Shown here: in pieces, positions 1-7,272 of the stretch | Layout: every line of letters begins with the position of its first letter | Position numbering within the stretch: the first letter of the stretch is position 1 | From: Chryseobacterium aahli | GTDB taxonomy: Bacteria; Bacteroidota; Bacteroidia; Flavobacteriales; Weeksellaceae | Reading direction: 5' to 3' | Assembly: GCF_022699665.1 (NCBI RefSeq) | Contig: NZ_JALDNB010000014.1 | Coordinates: 1 to 64,000, forward strand | DNA: 64,000 nt | Made by a program: the position numbers and the translations under genes | The notes under the pieces: generated by a model | Databases searched by the model: none | What the model saw: the letters and a program-made list of their open reading frames with translations, nothing else | What the model was told of the DNA's origin: nothing

Positions 1-26
1 CCGATTAAAAAATCGGGATGCTCTAT
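1..26 (-). pseudogene. Truncated tRNA-Arg-like remnant
   Basis: On the minus strand this stretch reads GATAGAGCATCCCGATT followed by a T-rich loop and AATCGG. Seventeen bases are identical to the D-arm/anticodon-arm part of the broken tRNA-Arg at 437..507, including the palindromic arm that replaces a normal anticodon loop. The 5' half of the tRNA is missing and the rest lies outside the window. The stop codon of the GIY-YIG gene (23..25) lies inside it. The hairpin could also act as that gene's terminator. Confidence 0.5.
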
Positions 27-277
27 CTGGATTGACCTTCGATTAATTTTTTAATTTTTGCTTTGCTTTTCCAAGCTTTTATTTCGATCTCTCGTTTGTA
101 AGCCACTGATTTATTTTTGAAAGTTTCAAAATAGACAATTATCCAATCTTTTGCTTTTGAAGTGAATCCTTTATGATGTGCAAGATGTTTTCTTAATCGT
201 TCCTGCAAATCTTCACAAGAATGACCGATATAATATTTATCAATCGATTTAGAGTAAAGTATATAGCAGAAACACAT
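23..277 (-). CDS. Small GIY-YIG nuclease family protein
   Basis: A protein of 84 residues made almost entirely of one GIY-YIG catalytic domain, close to the stand-alone UvrC-like/YhbQ type. YILYS near the N-terminus and YYIGH about 10 residues later form the GIY-YIG pair. A conserved Arg lies in LQERLRKH, and the metal-binding Glu lies in YKREIEIKAW. The ATG at 277 is chosen because the family starts directly before the YILYS strand; the longer frame begins with TTG inside a terminator hairpin. The gene begins 15 nt beyond that hairpin and ends inside a tRNA-like remnant. Substrate and role are unknown. Such genes are often multicopy in this group and may be selfish. Confidence 0.8.
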   Translation of the reverse strand: MCFCYILYSKSIDKYYIGHSCEDLQERLRKHLAHHKGFTSKAKDWIIVYFETFKNKSVAYKREIEIKAWKSKAKIKKLIEGQSR

Positions 278-291
278 GAGTAAATATAAAT

Positions 292-326
292 AAAAAAGAG
301 AAACCAAATATTGATTTCTCTTTTTT
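292..326 (-). terminator. Rho-independent terminator of the tRNA genes
   Basis: A 12-bp perfect stem, AAAAAAGAGAAA paired with TTTCTCTTTTTT, with an 11-nt loop. It starts 3 nt past the 3' end of tRNA-Arg and has T-runs on both strands, so it can stop transcription from either side. Confidence 0.7.
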
Positions 327-328
327 AG

Positions 329-402
329 TGAGCGCGTCAGGATTCGAACCTGAGACCGTCTGCTTAGAAGGCAGATGCTCTATCCAGCTGAGCTACGCAC
401 CC
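329..402 (-). tRNA. tRNA-Arg (anticodon TCT)
   Basis: A full cloverleaf of 74 nt without CCA. The acceptor GGGTGCG pairs with CGCGCTC (two G-U pairs). D-arm AGCTCAGCTGGATAGAGC, anticodon stem-loop CTGC-CTTCTAA-GCAG with anticodon TCT, and T-arm TCAGG-TTCGAAT-CCTGA are all intact. It reads AGA codons. Confidence 0.97.
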
Positions 403-436
403 ATTTTGCAATTTTGTGAAAATTACTAAAAACTTT

Positions 437-507
437 TGAGCGGTAGATTTTGAACCTGATACCGTCCCGATGAATCGGGATGCTCTATCCAGCTGAGCTA
501 CGCACCC
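437..507 (-). pseudogene. Degenerate tRNA-Arg copy with a palindromic anticodon arm
   Basis: The first 30 or so bases match tRNA-Arg(TCT) exactly (acceptor GGGTGCG and whole D-arm). The anticodon arm is then replaced by TCCCG-ATTCAT-CGGGA, with a 6-nt loop and no TCT. The T-arm no longer pairs, TCGAAT is TCAAAA, and the last two acceptor pairs are broken. Length is 71 nt against 74. The flanking spacer starting ATTTTGCAATTTT is also shared with the intact tRNA, giving a duplication with a 105-bp period. It is not expected to be a working tRNA. Confidence 0.8.
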
Positions 508-541
508 ATTTTGCAATTTTAAAAAAAAACTACTAAAACAG

Positions 542-616
542 TCGGGGCGGCAGGATTCGAACCTGCGACCTCCTGGTCCCAAACCAGGCGCGATGACCGG
601 ACTACGCTACGCCCCG
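542..616 (-). tRNA. tRNA-Pro (anticodon TGG)
   Basis: A cloverleaf of 75 nt with acceptor CGGGGCG/CGCCCCG fully paired and discriminator A. The anticodon stem CCTGG/CCAGG encloses loop TTTGGGA, giving anticodon TGG. The T-arm is GCAGG-TTCGAAT-CCTGC. It is probably the first gene of a short minus-strand tRNA transcript that runs through the broken copy and tRNA-Arg to the hairpin at 292. Confidence 0.97.
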
Positions 617-801
617 ATTAAAGGTCATCTTCTACAAGTTTTACCTTGTTTTTTGTGGGTGCAAATATATGAATTTTTTTGATAAGTCAAAATTAATATT
701 GGATTAATTTGAAAAATATCTTTGAAGAACATATTTTAGACTCTAAATTGAAGATTAAAAAAAACAAAATAGGCAGGAATTATCTATTGTTGTGATGTTA
801 A

Positions 802-1290
802 TTATTTGAGCAATTTTGCTTTCACTCCCGCATTTTTAATCATGTTTCTCAACTCTGAAATCTGACTGTCGGAAAAGTCTTTTTTCGGAACCATATTCAT
901 TGTAAGCTTACTTTGATATATTAAAAACCAATCTGCGGTTTCTTTCACTTTAAAAACGGTATTCCAGGTGAAGTCTCCTTCGAAAGTTTCTCCCTTCGTC
1001 TGAACTTTTTCATCAGTAAAAGTATAAATGATTTCTTCCTGAATTTTCTTGTTAGAATAAAAAGCATTTTTCAGACGGAAGTAGGAACGCACAATAATGA
1101 AAACAATGATAGCAACAAACCAAAGCGCTGCAGATTTGAAAATTTCCTTTGTATCATTTTCAGCATTATAAAAATTCAGACCAAAAAACAGAAAAATGAT
1201 CAGAGAGAAAATAATAATTCTTGACAATGAATTTTTAAGATTGAAATTCAAAAAATCCTTAAATGTTATGAGAGTTTTTATCGTTATCAT
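802..1290 (-). CDS. YcxB-like membrane protein
   Basis: A protein of 162 residues with two close hydrophobic segments (about 24-42 and 54-69) and then a soluble C-terminal half. The second half, from about residue 85, fits the YcxB-like C-terminal domain: beta-rich, with a conserved W in the FTWNTVFKVKET stretch and an IYQSK strand before a helix. Function of the family is not known. It starts 5 nt after the mutS2 stop, so it is probably the second gene of a mutS2 transcript. No clear terminator follows. Confidence 0.65.
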   Translation of the reverse strand: MITIKTLITFKDFLNFNLKNSLSRIIIFSLIIFLFFGLNFYNAENDTKEIFKSAALWFVAIIVFIIVRSYFRLKNAFYSNKKIQEEIIYTFTDEKVQTKGETFEGDFTWNTVFKVKETADWFLIYQSKLTMNMVPKKDFSDSQISELRNMIKNAGVKAKLLK

Positions 1291-1295
1291 CTTGA

Positions 1296-3443
1296 CTAAA
1301 TTCTTTCCAACTCTTCAGCACTGATCACAGTTTTAAAGCTTCCATAATTTACCGTCACTTTATTTTTAGAGATCGTTTCTATCGTCCCCACGCTTGTGCT
1401 TCCGGTAATTCTTACACGCTGCCCGATTTTCATCCAGACTGCACGGTCAGTTTTACGTTTTTCCTCAATTTTATCGTTGGTTTCGCTTATTTTTTCGATG
1501 ACGTCTTCTTTTTTCAGCTGTTGCGTGATTTTTCTTTTAACAACTTGCATACGTTTGGTTTCGTCTTTGTCAGCTCCGATTTTTCTAAATTTTTCCTGCT
1601 CCAGAATTTTCACGAAATCTTTCACAACATCTTTTCGGGATTTCCCCTTAATGTAACTGTCGATAAAACCTTCAATTTTATTTCCAAACTGCAGTTTTCT
1701 GTGCTCATCTTCATACAATTTCTGGAAGTTGAAGAGCTTCTGCTGAAGCTGTTCGTTCAGTTTCTGAAGGTTATCACGCTTATCTTCTACAGAACCTTTT
1801 CTTTCAGCAAGGTCGGTTTTCAGTTTTTCAACCTCAAATTTTTCCTGCTGAAGCTTGACGATAGTTTTATCTAAATTAACAATGTCATGTTCCACTTTTT
1901 TCTTCGCAGAATGAATGATAAATCTTGGGATTTTATTCTTTTCAGCAACTTCAAAGGTGAATGAACTTCCGGCTTGTCCGACTTCCAGTTTGTACATCGG
2001 TTCCAATGTTTCTTCATCAAAAAGCATTGCCGCATTTTCCGCATTCGGAAGTCCTTCAATCACCAGTTTGATGTTGGTATAATGCGTTGTTATAATTGCA
2101 AAACTCTTTTTGTCATAGAAAAACTCAAGGAAACTTTCAGCCAAAGCACCACCTAATTCCGGGTCAGAACCGGTTCCGAATTCGTCAATGAGTAAAAGGG
2201 TGTCAGGGTTAGATTCACGGATGATTCCGCCCATTTTCTTTAATCTTGAAGAGTACGTCGAAAGATGGTTTTCGATCGACTGGTTGTCTCCAATATCGGT
2301 CATGATTTTTTCAAAGAAAAACATTTCAGATTTTGGATGTACAGGAACTAAAATTCCGCTCTGAATCATCAACTGAAGTAATCCGACCGTTTTCAGAGTA
2401 ATCGATTTTCCGCCCGCATTCGGTCCGGAAATACAGATGATTCTGTTATGCTCCGTTAAACTTAATGTTTGCGGGAAAATTGTTTTATTTTCAGCCTTAT
2501 TTCTCAACCATAACAACGGATGAAAGGCATCTCTTAACTTTAAAGTTTTATGACGGTTAATTTTAGGTAAAACTCCGTTCACCATTTCACCAAATTTAGC
2601 TTTAGCTCTCGTTAAGTCTAAATCAAAAATATACACCTGATATCTCCAAAGCTGTGGTTGGAAAACTGCTAATTCTGCCGTAAGCTGTCTCAGGATTTTA
2701 TCAATTTCTTTCTTTTCTTCTTCCTGATCTTCACGAAGTTTAAAATAATGCTTCACCACACTATCCGGTTGAATAAAAGTAATAGAACCTGTTTTTGAAA
2801 GTCCTAAAACTCTTCCCGGAACTCTTTTTTTATACGCCGATTTTACCGCTAAAACTCTTTGGTCTTCAATTATACTTTCACGGATGTCATCCAGAAAATC
2901 ACTCTGACTGTAATTGAATAAAACTCTGTTGAAATTCTCCTGAATGGCTTTTTTAGCCACCTGAATTTCAGCTCTCAATGTTTTCAGGATCGGGGAAGCT
3001 TCGCTTTTTACTTCTCCAAAACGGTTGAAAACCTTGTCAACTTTATCGATGATTTCTTTTTTAAATTCCAAAGCAGAGGCGTCCTGCATCAGATTTGGAA
3101 AAGTATCCGGCATCGTCGGGAAAAACTTTTGTAGTTTTCCTATTTGTTCGGTAAGGGTTTTTATTTTGATGAAAGCGACGTTTTCAAGACGGTAATTCTC
3201 AATCAGCATCAGCTTTAGCTCGCTTTCAATATCTTCGTATTCATCAAATGGAATTGCATTTGAACTCTCAAAACTCGATTGATATTCTGAAGTTTTTTTC
3301 AATGAAATTTCTGCCTCGTCAATTTTCATCGGACGAAGCTCAAGAATTTTTTCTCTCGTTTTCGGAGAATAGGCAAAAGGTGCAATTTCCGCGAGCAATT
3401 GCGGAAACTCTAATTCGTTTAAATCTGCTTTATTTATATACAC
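1296..3443 (-). CDS. mutS2: MutS2-family ATPase lacking the Smr domain
   Basis: A protein of 715 residues when started at the GTG at 3443. MutS2 proteins bind branched DNA or stalled ribosomes and use a MutS-type ABC ATPase. Walker A is GPNAGGKS, Walker B is LLIDEFGTGSDP, and the signature region ENHLSTYSS lies between them. A long coiled coil follows the ATPase, then a small KOW-like beta domain ending in EELERI. The C-terminal Smr nuclease domain of Bacillus MutS2 is absent. The start is GTG because the conserved N-terminus begins YINKADLNELEF and a TATCTTTG promoter box ends 4 nt before this codon; the upstream ATG frame is repeat-like DNA. Recombination or ribosome-rescue roles are inferred from the family. 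Confidence 0.93.
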   Translation of the reverse strand: MYINKADLNELEFPQLLAEIAPFAYSPKTREKILELRPMKIDEAEISLKKTSEYQSSFESSNAIPFDEYEDIESELKLMLIENYRLENVAFIKIKTLTEQIGKLQKFFPTMPDTFPNLMQDASALEFKKEIIDKVDKVFNRFGEVKSEASPILKTLRAEIQVAKKAIQENFNRVLFNYSQSDFLDDIRESIIEDQRVLAVKSAYKKRVPGRVLGLSKTGSITFIQPDSVVKHYFKLREDQEEEKKEIDKILRQLTAELAVFQPQLWRYQVYIFDLDLTRAKAKFGEMVNGVLPKINRHKTLKLRDAFHPLLWLRNKAENKTIFPQTLSLTEHNRIICISGPNAGGKSITLKTVGLLQLMIQSGILVPVHPKSEMFFFEKIMTDIGDNQSIENHLSTYSSRLKKMGGIIRESNPDTLLLIDEFGTGSDPELGGALAESFLEFFYDKKSFAIITTHYTNIKLVIEGLPNAENAAMLFDEETLEPMYKLEVGQAGSSFTFEVAEKNKIPRFIIHSAKKKVEHDIVNLDKTIVKLQQEKFEVEKLKTDLAERKGSVEDKRDNLQKLNEQLQQKLFNFQKLYEDEHRKLQFGNKIEGFIDSYIKGKSRKDVVKDFVKILEQEKFRKIGADKDETKRMQVVKRKITQQLKKEDVIEKISETNDKIEEKRKTDRAVWMKIGQRVRITGSTSVGTIETISKNKVTVNYGSFKTVISAEELERI

Positions 3444-3447
3444 AGTG

Positions 3448-3455
3448 CAAAGATA
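3448..3455 (-). promoter_or_regulatory. -7 box TATCTTTG of mutS2
   Basis: An exact match to the Bacteroidota -7 consensus TAnnTTTG, with 4 nt (CACT) between it and the GTG start. This predicts a leaderless transcript and supports the GTG over the upstream ATG. Confidence 0.65.
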
Positions 3456-3500
3456 ATTAATTTGAAAATGAGATAATTTGGAAATTTGAAAATGAATTTG
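3456..3500. repeat. AT-rich intergenic repeat (TTTGAAAAT type), copy 1
   Basis: Repeated blocks of AATTTGAAAATGAGATAATTTG. The reverse complement of the same pattern (TCTCAAATTTTCAAATTAA) appears before ung at 4195..4235. Low complexity limits confidence. Confidence 0.45.
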
Positions 3501-3661
3501 ATTTTTTACCATTAAGTCTTTGTTAAGAAGTAAGAGTTCTTAAGCTGAGCTTCGCTTTAAGCTGCTTGCTTAAAAAAAATCTATTTGATTTTTGCTTAAT
3601 CAATCTTATCTTTTAAATTACCTTAATGTTTCAATTTAAATTAATTTCGAAATGGTTTTAT

Positions 3662-3669
3662 TACATTTG
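3662..3669 (+). promoter_or_regulatory. -7 box TACATTTG of the acetyltransferase gene
   Basis: An exact TAnnTTTG match followed by AAAT and then the ATG at 3674. The 4-nt spacing is the same as at mutS2 and predicts a leaderless mRNA. Confidence 0.6.
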
Positions 3670-3673
3670 AAAT

Positions 3674-4186
3674 ATGAAACTAGAAACCGAAAGATTAATT
3701 TTAAAACCCATTGACGAAAGTCACGTCGAAGACATTTTAAAGATTCGAAGCAATGAAGTTGTCAATCAGTTTGTGAGAAGAATTCCGCCAAAAACAAATT
3801 ATGATGCGCTGGATTATATTCTAACCATCAAAAAAAGAGTTCAGAATAATGAATCTTTGAATTGGGGAATCTCTTATAAAAATCAACAAAACCTTATCGG
3901 AACCATTTGTCTCTGGAAGTTTTCAGATGATCGAACAGAAGCAGAAGTTGGTTACGAATTATTGCCTGGTCATCACCGAAAAGGAATCATGTCTGAAGCT
4001 TTGTCAGCAGTTTTAAATTATGGTTTTAATGAATTAAATTTGCTGGATATTTTAGCTTTTACCAATAAGTTTAATGAAAATTCAAAAGGTCTTTTAGTAA
4101 AACATGATTTTGTTTTGCAAGAGGGGAGAACTGATGAAGGTTTTCCGGAGAATTTGGTTTTTAGCAAAAAAAATAATGGTATTTAA
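3674..4186 (+). CDS. GNAT family N-acetyltransferase (RimJ/RimL type)
   Basis: A protein of 170 residues with the classic RimJ/RimL-like opening LETERLILKPIDESH. The acetyl-CoA site is seen in VGYELLPGHHRKGIMSEA (motif A, R/Q-x-x-G-x-G/A form) at about residues 93-110. The strand ILAFTNKFNENSKGLLVKHDF at about 130-150 is the usual motif B, in which the Asn and the aromatic residue close the fold. It probably acetylates an N-terminal amine of a protein or small molecule; the substrate cannot be read from sequence. It is monocistronic or co-transcribed with ung 54 nt downstream. Confidence 0.85.
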   Translation: MKLETERLILKPIDESHVEDILKIRSNEVVNQFVRRIPPKTNYDALDYILTIKKRVQNNESLNWGISYKNQQNLIGTICLWKFSDDRTEAEVGYELLPGHHRKGIMSEALSAVLNYGFNELNLLDILAFTNKFNENSKGLLVKHDFVLQEGRTDEGFPENLVFSKKNNGI

Positions 4187-4194
4187 ATTGTAAT

Positions 4195-4235
4195 TATAAA
4201 TTATCAAATTAACTCATTCTCAAATTTTCAAATTA
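4195..4235. repeat. AT-rich intergenic repeat, copy 2 (inverted)
   Basis: TATCAAATTAACTCATTC followed by TCAAATTTTCAAATTAAC resembles the reverse complement of 3456..3500. It fills the gap between the acetyltransferase and ung. Confidence 0.4.
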
Positions 4236-4240
4236 ACACC

Positions 4241-4882
4241 ATGACCTGGACCGAAATTCTAGCCCCGATAAAAAACACACCTTACTTTACCAATCTTTGG
4301 GAAAAGGTAAAGCAAGAATACGTAACCACAAAAGTTTTTCCACCAAAAAATCAGATTTTCAGAGCGTTGGAAATTACTCCTTTTGATGATATTGAAGTTG
4401 TGATTATCGGGCAAGATCCTTATCATAATGACTTTCAGGCAAATGGTTTGTGTTTTTCGGTTTCCGAACAGGTGATTGCGCCGCCGTCTCTTAAAAATAT
4501 TTTTATCGAATTAAAAAGTGATTTGGGAATCGAAAGAACTTCAAAAGAATTAGACGATTGGGGGAAACAGGGTGTTTTGATGCTTAATGCAACGTTAACC
4601 GTTCGTGCGCATTCGCCAAATTCTCACAAAGATTTAGGTTGGGAAACGTTCACCAATTATATCATCAAAGAAATTTCAGATAAGAAAGAAAATGTGGTTT
4701 TCGTTTTGTGGGGCGCTTTTGCACAAAAAAAAGCCGAACTCATTGATCCGGCTAAGCATTTTATTTTAAAATCGGCGCATCCGTCACCATTTTCGGTTTT
4801 TAAAGGGTTTTTCGGAAGCAAGCCTTTCTCAAAAATTAATGAATATTTAGTTTCAAAAGGCAAGAAACCTATCGGTTGGTAG
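4241..4882 (+). CDS. ung: Uracil-DNA glycosylase, family 1
   Basis: A protein of 213 residues, the normal length for family 1 UDG. It removes uracil from DNA at the start of base-excision repair. The catalytic water-activating loop GQDPYH is at residues 57-62 (Asp59). The uracil-binding strand GVLMLNATLTVR, the conserved WETFTN helix, and the minor-groove loop HPSPFS near the C-terminus with its catalytic His are all present. The ATG at 4241 precedes the expected MTWTEIL start. Its last 14 nt overlap the convergent lipoprotein gene. Confidence 0.98.
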   Translation: MTWTEILAPIKNTPYFTNLWEKVKQEYVTTKVFPPKNQIFRALEITPFDDIEVVIIGQDPYHNDFQANGLCFSVSEQVIAPPSLKNIFIELKSDLGIERTSKELDDWGKQGVLMLNATLTVRAHSPNSHKDLGWETFTNYIIKEISDKKENVVFVLWGAFAQKKAELIDPAKHFILKSAHPSPFSVFKGFFGSKPFSKINEYLVSKGKKPIGW

Positions 4883-5360
4883 AAGAATTTCCGCCTTCTT
4901 TATTGATGATAATTCCGATTCTGTATTTTCCACCCAGAGTTTTTGCTCCGGCTTCAGCTGTCGGAGTAGGATTTACTTCAACTAATGAAATCTTGTATCC
5001 GTTAAAAATGGTCGACTGATGATAGTTTCGTCCTGCATTTTCTGTAGTTGCTAAAGGAATCGTCGCGGGTCTTGTGTAAGTTCCCATAAATTCTATATTT
5101 GCGACGGCTGCTCCCTGCCAGACACAAGTCACACCTTCCGGACAGCGGCTGTCTTCAGAAATATTTTTAAAGGTAACATTCATTTGGTATTCGCTCAGAA
5201 ATTTATTTTCTCCTTCATTGAAATAAATGACTTTTCCTTCAATCTTCTGGTTTTTAGATTCTTTCATCGTCAATTTTTCAGGATTTTTTGTGTCTTTTTG
5301 TGCATTGCAGTTTGCTAAAAATAAGAAAGCAAAACTTGATAGTATAATTTTGTAAAACAT
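4869..5360 (-). CDS. Predicted lipoprotein with a SRCPxGVxCxWxG motif
   Basis: A protein of 163 residues with a lipoprotein signal ending FLANC (Cys18). The mature part contains DSRCPEGVTCVWQG, a motif found in many small secreted Bacteroidota proteins of unknown function. The two cysteines probably form a disulfide. The rest is beta-rich. It lies 6 nt after the DUF456 gene and is probably co-transcribed with it. The 3' end overlaps the convergent ung gene by 14 nt. No function can be assigned. Confidence 0.75.
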   Translation of the reverse strand: MFYKIILSSFAFLFLANCNAQKDTKNPEKLTMKESKNQKIEGKVIYFNEGENKFLSEYQMNVTFKNISEDSRCPEGVTCVWQGAAVANIEFMGTYTRPATIPLATTENAGRNYHQSTIFNGYKISLVEVNPTPTAEAGAKTLGGKYRIGIIINKEGGNSSTNR

Positions 5361-5366
5361 AGTTTT

Positions 5367-5861
5367 TTAAATTAAATCAGTTGTCATATCCAAAACTACA
5401 ACAAATAACATTGCCAACCCGACCACCATGCTAAAACCTGTTCCGTAGATGAAACCAATGAAAGCACCTTTTGTAGATTGCAAAGCTTTGTTCATGTCTT
5501 TGCTGTCGTGTAATAATTCTCCGATAAAAACTCCGGCAAACATCCCCACTAAAAATCCTAAAGGAATCGGGATGAAAATTCCGACAATTGTTCCGATAAT
5601 CGAGCCTATACTTCCCCAGCGTGTTCCTCCGTATTTTCTATTCGTTTTTGCAGGAATTACATAATTTAAAACTGCCGAAGCCAGCGTAAGAACCACAAAT
5701 GCCCAAATGTAGATCATCGACATGTCAGAATCTGTACCGTATTTATAAATTAATAACCCGGCAAGACTTAGAACAAGTCCCGGTAAAACGGGTAAGAAAG
5801 TTCCGAGTATTCCCAAAACGAGTAAAATAATACTGATAATTGAGATTAAAGCATGATCCAT
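5367..5861 (-). CDS. DUF456 family membrane protein
   Basis: A protein of 164 residues when started at MDHALIS (5861). It is strongly hydrophobic, with about four to five membrane segments, an opening GILGTFLPVLPGLVLSLAG and a Gly/Pro-rich stretch GTIVGIFIPIPLGFLVGMFAG, both typical of DUF456. The function of the family is not known. A longer frame up to 5903 would start inside a terminator hairpin, so the internal ATG is preferred. The lipoprotein gene follows in the same direction. Confidence 0.85.
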   Translation of the reverse strand: MDHALISIISIILLVLGILGTFLPVLPGLVLSLAGLLIYKYGTDSDMSMIYIWAFVVLTLASAVLNYVIPAKTNRKYGGTRWGSIGSIIGTIVGIFIPIPLGFLVGMFAGVFIGELLHDSKDMNKALQSTKGAFIGFIYGTGFSMVVGLAMLFVVVLDMTTDLI

Positions 5862-5880
5862 AAAATTAGTTTTTAATAAA

Positions 5881-5908
5881 AAAAAGTGACTGCTTAAAGT
5901 CACTTTTT
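5881..5908 (-). terminator. Rho-independent terminator
   Basis: A 10-bp stem, AAAAAGTGAC/GTCACTTTTT, with an 8-nt loop and T-runs on both sides. It sits 28 nt past the stop of the minus-strand lipoprotein gene at 5936 and separates it from the DUF456 gene. Confidence 0.8.
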
Positions 5909-5935
5909 CTTTGTATCAATTTTCAAGCCGATTTT

Positions 5936-7108
5936 TTAGAGATTAAGAATGACATACTGTAAAATTACACCTGCATTTCCGATATTTCCTGTAGCATGAT
6001 TATGGAAACTTGTATAGTAAATATATCCACTGTTTGCAGAGCCAGAACAAGGTCCCACTGTTGCTCCTAAAGCTACTAAAAAAGGAACTGTTACTGTAGG
6101 AACAGAAAGACTGATCTGAATGTTTCCGGGAAGGGTAATACATACGGTGGTGAATGCTGTATTTGGAGCATTTCCGATAGGTGTAGTTGGAATTCCTGTC
6201 GTAGCAAAATGATTTGTTCTGATCATTAAGGCCTCGTTTGCCGGAGTCTTCACCAAAACTTCCCAATAAGCCGGATCATAGTTGATGATTCTTTGCCATG
6301 CCCCCAAATCAAAATCAATATTAAGAGTGTTAAATCCTAAAGCTGTCGCTAATCCTGCATTGCTTACTGTTGCCGGAACGATACCTGAAGATCCTGTGTT
6401 TGTAGAGCATAATTTTGCATCCGGAACAAATCCTCCTGCTGGTGCACAACTTGTAGTATTATTGGTTCCTCCCACTAAATATGCAACATCCCAATCTGAT
6501 GCGTAGATACTGCCACCGTTTGCAACAAATGTAGCTAAGTTGGCATCAATTGCTGGAAAAAGTGACTGATTAACAGTGTGGTTTCTAGATCCGCAATTCA
6601 GGAAAATAATATCGTACTGAGCAATGCTATTGATGTTGGCAAGATCAGTATTTGTAATTTCTGTAGCGGTGTATCCTAACGTCTGAATAATATCTTCTAT
6701 TTTATCATAAGAACCTTTTACATAAGCAATTTTTGCAACCTGATTCAGTTTGGTCTGGCTTGCGTTCAGATTCACGGTTTCATTATTTTTCACAGTTGCG
6801 GAAATCTGTGTACGGAAATTACTACCATCACCGGTTTGAATGTGAATCGTGTGATCTCCCGCCGGAGCTTCTAAAGTGAAATTTCCATCTGCGTCAGACG
6901 TCGTGTAGTAAATTTTATATTTATCGTCAAAAGTAAAAACTGATGCACCTCCAATAGGTTTGCTTCCGTTTTGAGACATGACCTTCCCGGATAGTTTTCC
7001 GGTTTTCAATACAGTTTCTGTAATCTCAGCGGGAGTTTCAGATTCGGAGCGGCATGCTCCCAGAGATAGTAGAATGATAAAAATTAAAAAAAAGTTAAGT
7101 TTTCTCAT
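5936..7108 (-). CDS. Lipoprotein: carboxypeptidase-regulatory-like domain plus amidotransferase-like fold
   Basis: A protein of 390 residues with lipobox LGAC (Cys19). Residues about 38-120 form a CarboxypepD_reg-like beta sandwich (SGKVMSQNGSKPIGGASV, then DADGNFTLEAPAGDHTI). The remainder starts KIAYVKGSYDKIEDIIQTLG and contains YDIIFLNCGS and FVANGGSIYASDWD, which resemble the Rossmann-like core of GATase1/ThuA-like domains. The Cys in LNCGS could sit at the nucleophile elbow, but no catalytic triad is clear. Probably exposed on the outer membrane; the role is unknown. It ends at the hairpin at 5881. Confidence 0.65.
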   Translation of the reverse strand: MRKLNFFLIFIILLSLGACRSESETPAEITETVLKTGKLSGKVMSQNGSKPIGGASVFTFDDKYKIYYTTSDADGNFTLEAPAGDHTIHIQTGDGSNFRTQISATVKNNETVNLNASQTKLNQVAKIAYVKGSYDKIEDIIQTLGYTATEITNTDLANINSIAQYDIIFLNCGSRNHTVNQSLFPAIDANLATFVANGGSIYASDWDVAYLVGGTNNTTSCAPAGGFVPDAKLCSTNTGSSGIVPATVSNAGLATALGFNTLNIDFDLGAWQRIINYDPAYWEVLVKTPANEALMIRTNHFATTGIPTTPIGNAPNTAFTTVCITLPGNIQISLSVPTVTVPFLVALGATVGPCSGSANSGYIYYTSFHNHATGNIGNAGVILQYVILNL

Positions 7109-7239
7109 AATAATTAGTTTTGTGGTTTGGACTACTAAATTAATGAATTTATTGTTAAATGTGTTTTATTTTTAAGTTTAATTTATTGAATTTGCAATCA
7201 ATTTTCAAAATAATTATGAAAATCTGTTATGGTAAAGGT

Positions 7240-7267
7240 TTTGCTGATTCTAATTTTATTAAATTTG
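7240..7267 (+). promoter_or_regulatory. Promoter of the MscS-like gene (TTTG-N16-TAAATTTG)
   Basis: The -7 box TAAATTTG is at 7260..7267 and a TTTG -33 candidate is 16 nt upstream at 7240. The ATG at 7273 follows after only 5 nt. This is a near-leaderless arrangement and decides the start of the gene. Confidence 0.55.
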
Positions 7268-7272
7268 CGATA

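Noticed and set aside
6000..6266. 88-codon minus-strand frame inside the 5936 lipoprotein gene
   Set aside because: It lies in another frame of a good coding region and has a Ser/Tyr/Arg-rich composition typical of shadows.
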